From: Nostoc cf. commune SO-36
GTDB lineage: Bacteria; Cyanobacteriota; Cyanobacteriia; Cyanobacteriales; Nostocaceae
DNA: 64,000 bases
Direction: 5' to 3'
NCBI RefSeq assembly: GCF_023734775.1
Contig: NZ_AP025735.1
Coordinates: 5,904-69,903 of the forward strand
The translations under genes and the position numbers were made by a program. This document shows, piece by piece, positions 30,665 to 39,261 of this stretch. Positions within the stretch are counted from its first letter, which is position 1. Every line of letters starts with the position of its first letter. Under the pieces are notes generated by a model, which did not search any database, was not told the DNA's origin, and saw only the letters and a list, made by a program, of their open reading frames with translations.

Positions 30665-31504
30665 TTATCTTCTTCTGGAAAATCCTAGCTTCTTATTTAT
30701 GAATAAGATACCAAGTCCAAAGAAGAAGAAAGCAAAGTTAGTATTGGGTTCGGGTACTGAGGCGACGTTATCAAGTGACTCAAATCTAATAAAATCCAAT
30801 TGGTAAGCTGAATTCACACAACAATTAGGGAAAAAACTGCTGTCATTAGACTGGTCGCCAAATGCCACAGTACCAACTAGACTTTCATCTTGTGGTATTA
30901 CACCAGTACGTGTTAGCACAGGAGTTGCAGTACCTGCAATAATGTCGTCAAAAGATTTATCCACATAGACATTTAGGTTGCCATCTATATAGCTAATTGC
31001 ATATTCATGAAAAACAGAAGTGTCGATTGCAAAGCTATCCCCTACTAAGTCAGACCACTGTATACTGTTTTCACCTATAGTTAATGAATTAGCCCGATCT
31101 ACCTCAGAAAAAGAATAATTGCCATTTGGGAAAAAAATCTGCTGTGCAAAGGGTGATAAACCCAAACCATAGTCAAAAGAGTTGAAAGAAGAACGCAGTA
31201 CTTTTACACCCATCGAAATTATATAGTTGGTAGCATTAATGTTTCTGCTATACAGATTAACTGCTGTTCCGGTAGTACTAACACTTAATACATCACTCGC
31301 TTCACCAGTAAATTGTGGTGTTACCGTTATCGTACCATTTGGTGGTTCAGCCACAAAACTGTCTAATTGCCAACCAACAGCGTTGGGTGTACCGCTCCCA
31401 TCAAAGAGGAATGTTGCTGCTTGTGCCGCAGAAGGTAAACCAATACCAGCGCAGCCCAGAAGAAGGCTAGCAGTAGTAATGCCCAGTTTTTGAGTTATTT
31501 TCAT
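30665..31504 (-). CDS. PEP-CTERM anchored exported protein
   Basis: ATG 31504 gives 279 residues; an upstream TTG at 31519 has no ribosome site. Residues 8-30 are a signal peptide ending AAQA. The mature region is beta-rich and resembles jelly-roll surface proteins. The C-terminus has the sorting signal: VPEP, then a hydrophobic helix (FAFFFFGLGILFI) and a basic tail (NKKLGFSRRR), recognised by an exosortase. No exosortase is visible in this window, so it must be supplied elsewhere. Probably an outer-envelope or matrix protein. Confidence 0.8.
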   Translation of the reverse strand: MKITQKLGITTASLLLGCAGIGLPSAAQAATFLFDGSGTPNAVGWQLDSFVAEPPNGTITVTPQFTGEASDVLSVSTTGTAVNLYSRNINATNYIISMGVKVLRSSFNSFDYGLGLSPFAQQIFFPNGNYSFSEVDRANSLTIGENSIQWSDLVGDSFAIDTSVFHEYAISYIDGNLNVYVDKSFDDIIAGTATPVLTRTGVIPQDESLVGTVAFGDQSNDSSFFPNCCVNSAYQLDFIRFESLDNVASVPEPNTNFAFFFFGLGILFINKKLGFSRRR

Positions 31505-32127
31505 GAGGAAATTTTTCAATTAATTAAATTGGATGATTTCAGCATTAAAACGTAGTTTAATGGTTGCGAGTACCACATTACATTGCTACTCGCACCCCGC
31601 AACTTTTAGTAAACTATTATTTAAGATTTTTATCTGGGCAAAATAAAAATAATATTTACTAATTCTTCATTAGTACCTAAAGTATATAAATTTTCGGTGA
31701 ATTTACTTTAAGTAAATAAAAAGAGAAATATCAAAATGGTATCTCTCATGCAGCAGATTAAGGGATTCCTACGGCGGTAAACTACGCCCCCCAGTTCCAG
31801 TTTCTTAGAGGAAAAGAGCGATCGCAGTAGTTCATACTAAAATGAAACGCTACACAGCAACTTGAATCAAGCTAGTATTCTCCTTAAGAATATCTATTTC
31901 ATCAAGAGATAGTATTTTAGGTTGCATTATCTCTTGAGGATAAGTGTAGTTGTGTGAATGGATACCCAAGAATTTCTTAGAGGAAAAAAAGGAAAGTGAA
32001 GGCGTTGGCGATCGCTTTGGAGTAAGGCGATGCCTACGGCTGGCTACGCCTACGCACTCCTAAACCCGTTAATAGGTTTGCTTGATTCAGTTGTGGGAGA
32101 TAATCTATTGGTTTGTAACTTCCAGTC
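31505..32127. other. 620-bp spacer with motif copies
   Basis: AT-rich left part (probable promoter of the PEP-CTERM gene). Two TTCTTAGAGGAA copies (31802-31813 and 31974-31985), three HIP1 sites and the Nostoc-type ACGGCTGGCTACGCCTACGC sequence. No ORF supported. Confidence 0.45.
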
Positions 32128-32735
32128 ATGACCACCGAACCAAATCAGCTAAACCTATTCCCATCTGTAACGCCCACACCAGCACGTAGAGCAGAGGGGC
32201 TGGTGATGAGTGCTGATGCTCTGCTGAAGTGGAAGTCTCAGATTTTGGACTATCAGCAACGGGTTAGGGAAACCAAGCCAGTGCAGCAGGCGACATTATT
32301 TGATTTAGCCCGGTGCATTGTGACCCAGACCGGATTGATCCGTTGCAGCTACAGGTGCGATCGCTCTCTTTTTGGAGAATGCCAGCAGACAGCCCCGGCG
32401 ATGCGTGTCTTTACTTTGTTGTTGATTCTGCGGCTAGTCTGATTTTGTATGTGGGGGAAACTTGCAAAAGTAATAAACGCTGGAAAGGGATTCACGCCTG
32501 CAAGGATTACATAGCTAGCTACCAGGATTTGCATTATCGCTATGGAATGAAAACAGCAGTCAACATCGCTTTTTGGTGGGATACACCTGTTGACCGACGC
32601 GCACGGCAAGAGTTGGAATTGAGTTTAATTTTGAAGTGGCGCAGTCCATTTAATAAAGAAAACTGGGAGCGGTGGGGGCAACCGTTTTGGGTAGAAAAAG
32701 TAAAGTTTAGTATCAAAGTAAATCTCCTCTTTTAA
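32128..32735 (+). pseudogene. GIY-YIG nuclease-like gene with a frameshift
   Basis: Frame 1 starts at ATG 32128 and carries a natural N-terminus (MTTEPNQLNLFP, then a helical region ending QQATLFDLAR). It then drifts into nonsense and stops at 32442. A second frame, open from GTG 32313, continues CDPDRIDPLQL and then a GIY-YIG-like core: LYFVVD, ILYVGET, RWKGIH, and finally WRSPFNKENW. The join near 32305-32315 needs a one-base deletion or two-base insertion. Probably a broken gene for a small nuclease, unless the shift is programmed or a sequencing error. Confidence 0.6.
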
Positions 32736-33280
32736 TAGAGTGATAACTTATTAATTGAAGCCCTATAGCTTCATAGGCAGATTTAACAGCCTGTTTGTTC
32801 AATTTAATAAGAGGTAAAAACGCTGTTGTATTGCAATCTGTCTCGTCAACTAACAGCAACACCCAACTCGAACACTGATATTTCCTCCTAGTGGTAAACA
32901 GAGGGCACTGTAACTGATTGCTCAATGTATTTTAATCAGTACAACCCTGAACGATGGATGTGAGGAAATAACTAAGTGACTAGAGCTTGGGTGTTGTTGT
33001 TTTGGGAATATAAGCAACGCCTAACTGCACTATCCCCTTCAACAGCAGAATAATTAGTTGATTCTTATCGGTATTAATAGTTTTTATTCTGGTTTACCGA
33101 ACTGAGCAATTAGAGTAAACCGTAATCTTTTTTACTGCTTAATTTTGTGCGGTAATCATCAATTATTTGGTGATAAAAACCGAATTTACAGGAGTTTTAA
33201 GCATACTTATTATGAATACATAAGCACAAACCCAAGTGCAAAAACGATTAAACAAAAGTTAATTAATGCGAGAAAGAGTT
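32736..33280. other. 545-bp spacer before Hsp20
   Basis: No convincing gene. A 70-codon minus-strand frame (32713-32925, TTG start) is present but has no other support. The right part is AT-rich and should hold the Hsp20 promoter; no CIRCE-type heat-shock operator is visible. Confidence 0.4.
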
Positions 33281-33733
33281 ATGGTACTAGTTCGTTACAA
33301 CCCCTGGCAAGAATTGAACGCTTTAGAACGTCACATCAACGGCTTATTTGGAGATACCAGAGTACCATCTGCACGGCTTGAAAAAGGCTTTGTCAGAGTT
33401 CCGGCTGCTGAGTTGCAAGAAACTGATGATGCTATTCATCTCAAACTAGAACTACCAGGACTGGAAGCTAAAGACCTAGATATTCAAGTTACCCAAGATG
33501 CTGTTCACATTAGTGGTGAGCGCAAGTCCCAAACTAAAACCGAAAACAATGGTACTACAAGAAGTGAATTCTACTATGGTAAATTCCAACGTGTAATTCC
33601 TCTATCTGTTCGGATTCAAAATACTAATGTCACCGCAGATTATAAAGATGGAATTTTGAATTTGACACTGCCCAAGTCTGAGCAAGAAAAGAACAAAGTT
33701 GTCAAGGTGAATCTAGAACAACCTGCTGTATAG
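33281..33733 (+). CDS. hspA: Small heat-shock protein, Hsp20/alpha-crystallin family
   Basis: I chose ATG 33281 (MVLVRYNPWQELNALERHIN), which matches the usual cyanobacterial HspA start; an in-frame ATG lies 5 codons upstream. The alpha-crystallin domain spans about 40-140: HLKLELPGLEAKDLDIQV, then VHISGERKS, then FQRVIPLSVRI and DGILNLTLPK, which includes the conserved A/GxLxLxLPK. It is an ATP-independent holdase that keeps unfolded proteins soluble. Monocistronic with its own terminator. Confidence 0.88.
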   Translation: MVLVRYNPWQELNALERHINGLFGDTRVPSARLEKGFVRVPAAELQETDDAIHLKLELPGLEAKDLDIQVTQDAVHISGERKSQTKTENNGTTRSEFYYGKFQRVIPLSVRIQNTNVTADYKDGILNLTLPKSEQEKNKVVKVNLEQPAV

Positions 33734-33774
33734 TCTGAAACTTCTCTACCTCCAATGATTGATTGAGATAGCTA

Positions 33775-33806
33775 AAAGCCCAGTTATGAGATGACTGGGC
33801 TTTTTT
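33775..33806 (+). terminator. Rho-independent terminator of hspA
   Basis: AAAGCCCAGT (33775-33784), 9-base loop, ACTGGGCTTT (33794-33803), then further T. Starts 42 bases past the Hsp20 stop. Confidence 0.85.
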
Positions 33807-33933
33807 GTATACGATCGCTCTTTTTTCCTCTAAGAATTGGGGGAGCGATCGCTTTGCGCCATCGTCTACCAGCTATATCCCATCTCTACAAGTTTCCTCT
33901 AAGAATTACTGCTAAAACGGTGTAGTATTGAAA

Positions 33934-34971
33934 TTAAGTTCTTGCCAACCACTTGGAAAGTGCTAAATCTATTAGTGATTCTAACGAATTAGAAATTTTA
34001 CAAGTATCCCGCAAGTTGCTATACCATTTAATTGGAACAGGGATTAATGATTTATATGAAAGACTTTGCATCAAATGAGGTCGTTTTTCTCGTGGCACAG
34101 CATCCCATTGGGATTGTAGCTTCATCTTGCCCAAGCCTTCCGGCACATGACCAACATCAGTAACAGAAGCACCGTCTGTCCATAATCTAATTCTGCCAAT
34201 CACTTCTTTACTATTACCAAATAATGAACTTGGCACAGGCAACCACAGGAATATAATCAGCTGGCGAGTTTTAGATTGATAGCATAGTTCGGCTACTGGT
34301 TTAGCTTTACCTCTGCCATATCTAATAGTATTCCTACCTTCAAGTTCTTCTTTGATTCGCCCATCAAAACTAAGAATTTTCTCTCTAAGCTTGAGAATTG
34401 CTTGCTGTTCTTCTCCGCTACAAGTGCCTAGCCAATCTAAAAGTAATTGCGGTGGTTCTGGAATATTGCTTGATACAGTGCTAATATCAAGTTTCTGATA
34501 GGGAATTGGAATTGACCAAATTTGATTAGTATCAATATCTTGTAACTGCAAGTGAAAGTCTTGATTAATCTGGGCAACAGTAAGCTGCAAAAAATCGATT
34601 ATCAACTTTGTGTGTTTGCGGTCAATTAGATTATGTCTGTGAAATGAGGGTGCGATCGCAATTAACTGGACAGACTGGCTGTAATCAATTTGCTCTTGAA
34701 ATGGTTTTTCGTCTAGTAAGTTATCGTAGTAGCGAGTTAATTGCTGGACAACATATCTATCTTCAGTATTTTTGAGTTCTAAAATTACTAATTGTCTCGT
34801 TTCGTTAAGTGCTAAGATATCGCAGATTTCGCCCTTAACAGTATACTGTCGTTTTAAAGGTATTAAGCCTGATAATTGCTGCAAGTTATCCCAAACAAAA
34901 TCTTCTAATGCTGCTTCTGATGCAAATTCCCAACTAGAACCTGTTTTACGTAGTGCTGCACCAGCTAACAT
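33934..34971 (-). CDS. NucS/RecB-fold (DUF91-type) nuclease
   Basis: A 345-residue protein. The N-terminal 120 residues carry a PD-(D/E)xK core: GEICDILALN (about 47-56) with the catalytic Asp and LVILELKN (about 61-68) with E-x-K, as in NucS/EndoMS and RecB-like nucleases. The C-terminal 180 residues are unrelated to NucS as I know it and contain a Trp-rich beta region. It probably cuts DNA in a mismatch- or structure-dependent way. It is the last gene of the co-directional block reaching back to 37739 and marks the left edge of the motif-free island. Confidence 0.65.
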   Translation of the reverse strand: MLAGAALRKTGSSWEFASEAALEDFVWDNLQQLSGLIPLKRQYTVKGEICDILALNETRQLVILELKNTEDRYVVQQLTRYYDNLLDEKPFQEQIDYSQSVQLIAIAPSFHRHNLIDRKHTKLIIDFLQLTVAQINQDFHLQLQDIDTNQIWSIPIPYQKLDISTVSSNIPEPPQLLLDWLGTCSGEEQQAILKLREKILSFDGRIKEELEGRNTIRYGRGKAKPVAELCYQSKTRQLIIFLWLPVPSSLFGNSKEVIGRIRLWTDGASVTDVGHVPEGLGKMKLQSQWDAVPREKRPHLMQSLSYKSLIPVPIKWYSNLRDTCKISNSLESLIDLALSKWLART

Positions 34972-35063
34972 ATCTTCGTCACTGCAATATTAATAAAGTA
35001 CTGAATATTATGGCATACGCGATGGCGTACCCACCCGCCGCAGGCATCGCACCCAGAACTGTT

Positions 35064-35579
35064 TTATTCAGGCACACTTACAGAAGAATGAAATACGGGA
35101 TGAAGGGCGTGAGGCGAAAATCCTTCTCGTTTAAGTTGGTGTTCATTCATATAGTCGCTATCAAGGATGCCGTAACTTCTGGTCTTTTCCACCATCTCCA
35201 TCACAAATTGTCTATTGAAAACTATTCCAAAATAAGTACTGCCTTTAAACTTATTTCCAATCCATGTAGGGTCAATTACTTCCATTGCGTTATTAACTAA
35301 CCAAGCATGAGGTACTGCAAAATCCAACTCATCATCAATAGCAAAGCCTTCACAGTAACTTAGTTGCGAATAGTCCCACAATGCCTTGTAACAATTTTCA
35401 AAGCAAGCTTTACGTTCACCTTTAAATAGTGATTTAACCTGAGTTACAAAAGGTTTACCATAATCCAAAACTAGCCTTTGTGTACTTTTGTATTGAAAGT
35501 CAGAACGTGTATTAAGTTTATCAATTAAATCTGCTTGTTCTTTTAATATCGCCAAAAGACGGTCTGAGTTACTGCTCAT
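35064..35579 (-). CDS. Protein with transglutaminase-like Cys-His-Asp pattern, 171 aa
   Basis: KACFENCYKALWDY (about residues 57-70), YCEGFAID (about 75-82), VPHAWLVNN (about 88-96) and EVIDPTWIGN (about 99-108) give Cys, His and Asp in the order and context of transglutaminase or papain-like folds. No signal peptide, so it acts in the cytoplasm. The enzymatic assignment is an inference from this pattern; the family itself is not familiar to me. Confidence 0.45.
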   Translation of the reverse strand: MSSNSDRLLAILKEQADLIDKLNTRSDFQYKSTQRLVLDYGKPFVTQVKSLFKGERKACFENCYKALWDYSQLSYCEGFAIDDELDFAVPHAWLVNNAMEVIDPTWIGNKFKGSTYFGIVFNRQFVMEMVEKTRSYGILDSDYMNEHQLKREGFSPHALHPVFHSSVSVPE

Positions 35580-35592
35580 TATTTAAATAATA

Positions 35593-35808
35593 TTATTCTA
35601 CAAGTTTTAGCCAACCAACACATTTTTCATAAGGAAATTTCTCATATTCACATTTAGCAACTCTAACAACCTCTTCTTGATGATGAGGAAAAGGAAAAGA
35701 ATCGAAATATCCTTCTTTTATAGAACCATCTTCTAATAATAAGAGATAATTTCCATATTCTTCTGGTAGTCCTTCAATGATTTCAAACTTTAATATTTTA
35801 TTTGACAT
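35593..35808 (-). CDS. Small hypothetical protein, 71 aa
   Basis: Acidic small protein with the pattern of a Lar/phage-type beta domain (EYGNYLLLLEDGSIKEGYFD, then CVGWLKLVE). Similar endings appear in small phage proteins that describe themselves by a Trp-rich tail. In the unknown operon. Confidence 0.45.
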   Translation of the reverse strand: MSNKILKFEIIEGLPEEYGNYLLLLEDGSIKEGYFDSFPFPHHQEEVVRVAKCEYEKFPYEKCVGWLKLVE

Positions 35809-35831
35809 TTTAATTATTCTTGAACGAATCG

Positions 35832-36314
35832 CTAAAATCCCTGCTGCTCTAATTTATTTAGTTTTTCTAACTTCCGATTTAGGAGTGAAGCATCAGTTTC
35901 AGGTTCACCATTGTCATCAGTTTTGCGTTCCTCGTCCAGCCATTTCAACAGTTCGGCTTTTGGACGAAATGACATTATAGGACGCTTCTGGTTGTAATTT
36001 TCTTGAGCTTGGTAAAGTGCATCACGATTGGCTTCATTCCATCGCTGCTGAGAAGATTTTTCTTTTCCATTATCAGTAATCTCTGGCATTATCTCAATTT
36101 TGAGATAGCCTCCTTTACTCTTAAATTGCCAATTATTATTGTAATAATTGAAGTGTTTTTTAGCTCCTTTTTCTGTTTTCCATCGCTTGCACAAATGGAA
36201 ACTTTTATTGATAAAAGCATATTCAAGATTAGAGTCAAATGTGTATAGCCAACCCAAAGGCTTATCTTCTCTGCTATAACAACGGTATCCGTAGTACATA
36301 CATATAAGGTTCAT
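35832..36314 (-). CDS. Hypothetical protein, 160 aa
   Basis: The ATG at 36314 overlaps the upstream stop by one base (TGATG). Tyr/Trp/Lys-rich N-terminal half (residues 1-75) and a charged helical C-terminal half (AELLKWLDEERKTDDNGEPE). No family recognised. Confidence 0.45.
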   Translation of the reverse strand: MNLICMYYGYRCYSREDKPLGWLYTFDSNLEYAFINKSFHLCKRWKTEKGAKKHFNYYNNNWQFKSKGGYLKIEIMPEITDNGKEKSSQQRWNEANRDALYQAQENYNQKRPIMSFRPKAELLKWLDEERKTDDNGEPETDASLLNRKLEKLNKLEQQGF

Positions 36315-36553
36315 CACAGACCTAAACTTTTCTTCAGTAACTTTGATAAAAGTACTTCTCTCACAGCTAACTTAATTTTATCTGCTGTCTTACCAATTGG
36401 GTTATAGTCTGGTGGTATATCAAAAAACTCAGATGCCCAATAGCTGTTTTTGGTTTCTCGCTCGTATTTTTCTACTTCTTTGTAAGAACCAATGCAAATT
36501 TTCTCTTCCGTAAAGTACAATCTGACTTTTCCCTCTTCATTTAGTTCAAACAT
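36314..36553 (-). CDS. Small hypothetical protein, 79 aa
   Basis: ATG 36553 chosen over an upstream TTG. Begins MFELNEEGKVRLYFTEEKIC, ends with a basic helix. Overlaps the next gene. Unknown. Confidence 0.45.
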   Translation of the reverse strand: MFELNEEGKVRLYFTEEKICIGSYKEVEKYERETKNSYWASEFFDIPPDYNPIGKTADKIKLAVREVLLSKLLKKSLGL

Positions 36554-36588
36554 AAAACTTAACCTCAATTGATTAAATAACTGAACTT

Positions 36589-37035
36589 TTAACTAACAGG
36601 TTCGTGTTCGGTGACATATTTTTTTATAATTTGCTCAATTTCTGACTCCATCACATCCATGTGACCATCAACATCAGCATACCAGCCGTATTGATTAAGT
36701 GCAGCGATCGCAGCTTTGACAGTATCATTTACTGCTTGTTTCCTCCTACCTTCTGGTGATGCTAAGTAAGCCTGTCGTTTTACTTCCTTCTGCTGCTTAT
36801 TAGCTTCAATTTTTTCTAAGATTGGTTGTATTTTATCTAGAGTCCAAAGGTAACTAGATTCTACAGCACCAATTTCTTTGCCATCGGATGTATATCGCTT
36901 TCCATTAGAGAGAGTTATTTGTCCAGTTGGGGAAATGCGTTCAATTACCTCTATTTCCGCTTTAGTACCTATACGCACACTGTCATAGTAAAAAATTCCT
37001 ACTTTATCCCCTGGTTTTAGTTCTAATGTGTTCAT
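36589..37035 (-). CDS. Hypothetical protein, 148 aa
   Basis: Residues 5-60 look like an SH3-like or KOW-like beta barrel (KPGDKVGIFYYDSVRIGTKA, then ITLSNGKRYTSDGKEIGAVE). Then a Lys/Gln-rich helix and an acidic C-terminus. Could bind nucleic acid; no evidence beyond fold pattern. Confidence 0.45.
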   Translation of the reverse strand: MNTLELKPGDKVGIFYYDSVRIGTKAEIEVIERISPTGQITLSNGKRYTSDGKEIGAVESSYLWTLDKIQPILEKIEANKQQKEVKRQAYLASPEGRRKQAVNDTVKAAIAALNQYGWYADVDGHMDVMESEIEQIIKKYVTEHEPVS

Positions 37036-37044
37036 ATTTTTTTA

Positions 37045-37362
37045 TTAAAAAATAAACTCAATTGATGGTGAAATTTTTATAGCCCGTTCACCACCACCCC
37101 TAAGACCGAAAGCACCACGACCAGAAGGGAGATAGTCACCAGTTTTATAAATCACATCTTTAGCCCCAGCCATTGCTGCAATTTCTTGACTTTGGTTTTT
37201 AATGAGAGTTTGTAGTCTCCGAGTATCTATACCTGGAACACGAGCTAAAAATGTTTTTGTTGATTGTGAAACTCGATTTAGTACACCCATCTCTACATAA
37301 ATTTTGATGGCAGTTTCTAGAGATGCTTTCTCTTCAGTGGTCATAGGATTTTGGGCTTTCAT
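37045..37362 (-). CDS. Hypothetical protein, 105 aa
   Basis: Starts inside the end of the 37359 gene (ATGA overlap). Helical N-terminal two thirds, then a Gly-rich stretch (GRGAFGLRGGGERAIKISPS). Unknown. Confidence 0.45.
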   Translation of the reverse strand: MKAQNPMTTEEKASLETAIKIYVEMGVLNRVSQSTKTFLARVPGIDTRRLQTLIKNQSQEIAAMAGAKDVIYKTGDYLPSGRGAFGLRGGGERAIKISPSIEFIF

Positions 37363-37739
37363 GACATCAAACTTAATTCCAGCAGTGCTTCAGTTCGAGT
37401 TAATAATCTACCAGTGTGGGGCGATCGCCAAGACAAACCCGGAGGTTGGCAGTTTTCTTCCCGCCGCCATCCGACATCACATAATATTTTCTCTTTGGCA
37501 TCGCACTCGACAACTAGAGCAATAATTTCTTTTGCTTCTGTCAGCGTATCCACCCGCCGCAGCTTAGTCTTTTGATTGCTGCTTACTTGAAATGGTGTAA
37601 GCCCGCTTTTGTCTTCAATCAACCACCCTTTAGTAGTGTTACTCCGTCCAGGTAATCCGTTGGAATAGTAAGTATTGCGGACGTAAAACCTACCATCAGC
37701 AGTAAGATATTCACCTGCCTCAATACGTTGCAGTTTCAT
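37359..37739 (-). CDS. Hypothetical protein, 126 aa, first gene of the unknown operon
   Basis: Beta-rich basic protein (EAGEYLTADGRFYVRNTYYS, then TKGWLIEDKSG and VGWRREENCQPP). Its promoter region holds a perfect 18-bp palindrome at 37790-37807. The downstream genes follow with short gaps or overlaps, so it heads a block that reaches at least to 35064. Function unknown. Confidence 0.5.
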   Translation of the reverse strand: MKLQRIEAGEYLTADGRFYVRNTYYSNGLPGRSNTTKGWLIEDKSGLTPFQVSSNQKTKLRRVDTLTEAKEIIALVVECDAKEKILCDVGWRREENCQPPGLSWRSPHTGRLLTRTEALLELSLMS

Positions 37740-37789
37740 AATGGTTTTAATCGGGATAGTCAGAATGTGCGATCGCTTACTCTTATATG

Positions 37790-37807
37790 TTCATAGTATA
37801 CTATGAA
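37790..37807. promoter_or_regulatory. 18-bp perfect palindrome, operator of the unknown operon
   Basis: TTCATAGTATACTATGAA is its own reverse complement and lies 51-68 bases upstream of the 37739 start. It probably binds a dimeric regulator. I see no second copy in the window. Confidence 0.6.
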
Positions 37808-37909
37808 TTTACAGTCTGTGCGTTTAGCTAACTGATAGCTGCCAACACATTTTCGCTAGCCCAAGGCTTCCTTTTTCCTGTTGATGATGTGGTACGCCAT
37901 CGCAGCCCT

Positions 37910-38404
37910 TTAATTAAGGCGTTCTGCAATAATCTCTATGATTTTTGCTATTTCTTCGGGGCTGGCATTCTCTAAAGGCATAATAGTTATCAAAGATAGA
38001 GAACGGTGATTAAGCACTGTCTTTGCATGATATGGAAGAGTAGCATAAGTGCATCCATTTAGTTGTGTCTTAACTTCTAGTTCGCTCAAAACTAATTTAT
38101 TGCTGTAAAAATCGACAATTGCTTTTAACCTCTGCTTGCCATCAATAACTTCGTGTGTATGATCTGACCTTTCATAGAGAACAATTGGCATTACAGGAAA
38201 ATTAATAATAAAAGATTCAATTAGCTTGGATTTTTTTACATCATTCCAATTCCCAAAAGATTGACTCTCATTATCAATCATCATGTAATTAGGATTAGAC
38301 CTGATATTGTCAACTAATGCTGGTAGCTTCATCCTGTCAATTTCTTGAATTAATCTGTCTTGACTGGATTCATATCTCGCATTTATTTCATCGTCTGTTA
38401 TCAT
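37910..38404 (-). CDS. DUF262 (GmrSD N-terminal/ParB-fold) protein
   Basis: A 164-residue protein with the DUF262 signature: SFIINFPVMPIVLYE (about 65-79) and EVIDGKQRLKAIVDFYS (about 86-102), the Q-R-L loop that in GmrS/BREX/SspE-type restriction factors binds or hydrolyses NTP. Larger family members have a C-terminal nuclease (DUF1524); here there is none, and the two upstream genes may supply it. Coupled by ATGA to the 38401 gene. Confidence 0.7.
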   Translation of the reverse strand: MITDDEINARYESSQDRLIQEIDRMKLPALVDNIRSNPNYMMIDNESQSFGNWNDVKKSKLIESFIINFPVMPIVLYERSDHTHEVIDGKQRLKAIVDFYSNKLVLSELEVKTQLNGCTYATLPYHAKTVLNHRSLSLITIMPLENASPEEIAKIIEIIAERLN

Positions 38405-39261
38405 GATAATTCTTTCCCACCCATTACTAAAACTGGCTCAATCCAAACTAGTTTTCTTTGCTGCCTACCTTCTCCGTAAGGCTGATTGCGTAAAAAGCCT
38501 CTGCGCCAATGGACACTCTTAGAGCCATGTGTACCGCTACTACCTTCACTGCTTTGCGTCCCTTCACGTTTGAGTCGATATCCAAATCCTAACCAAAGTG
38601 GTTGATAAAAATCTTGGGCTTGCGCTTTGCCAAAACCTCTATTCACCCTGACTAGTTCGCTTGTTGTATCTACAAGTTCTGGGCGGCATTCCATTATCAA
38701 AATTAATCGCAAGAAAATTGATTGTAGATATTGATTAAAATCTGTAACTACTTGGGAATTGAAATCTTGAGTATCAGTATATGTAAATTTTTTGAAATTA
38801 TCGCTAATTTTCAATCTGCGGCAGAAAACGGTATCCCTATCTATTGCAGCCCAATAAAGTAAGTCATCAGATGTATCACAATGCCAAAAAATTGTATCAA
38901 TACTACGTTTTTCTGGGGAAAGAACTACACCCTTGGGCAACATAAAAAATCCTGTTTTCATTGCCCACTGTAAATCGTCAACTTCAACATCTAAATTTGA
39001 TTGCATCAATGCACTTAATAAATCATTATTTACCCAATAAGCAGGGCATTTAGCTTGCCCTACTTTAAAAAGCGTGTAGAGGGTAATATACCTTGAATCC
39101 TTGGGGTTAGTTCTTAGTTGGCGCAGTAGGTTTTGTTCCTCCGAAGAGTAATAAAATTCTGCAACAATACCGCATATCTTTTCATAGCTTTCGTAACCGT
39201 CTACATGAACAACGGGACGAATAACAATTTCATTAAACCAACCTCTAGGTTTTTTACTCAT
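38401..39261 (-). CDS. Hypothetical partner protein of HNH/DUF262 locus, 286 aa
   Basis: ATG 39261 is chosen because it overlaps the HNH stop by ATGA; an earlier ATG at 39294 is possible. Soluble protein with no motif that I can name; the C-terminal 60 residues are basic and Gly/Ser-rich (GTQSSEGSSGTHGSKSVHWR). Coupled at both ends, so it should act with the HNH nuclease and the DUF262 protein. Confidence 0.55.
   Translation of the reverse strand: MSKKPRGWFNEIVIRPVVHVDGYESYEKICGIVAEFYYSSEEQNLLRQLRTNPKDSRYITLYTLFKVGQAKCPAYWVNNDLLSALMQSNLDVEVDDLQWAMKTGFFMLPKGVVLSPEKRSIDTIFWHCDTSDDLLYWAAIDRDTVFCRRLKISDNFKKFTYTDTQDFNSQVVTDFNQYLQSIFLRLILIMECRPELVDTTSELVRVNRGFGKAQAQDFYQPLWLGFGYRLKREGTQSSEGSSGTHGSKSVHWRRGFLRNQPYGEGRQQRKLVWIEPVLVMGGKELS

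Noticed and set aside
32713..32925. 70-codon minus-strand ORF after the GIY-YIG gene
   Set aside because: TTG start without ribosome site, no recognisable family, overlaps the end of the frameshifted gene. Too weak to list.
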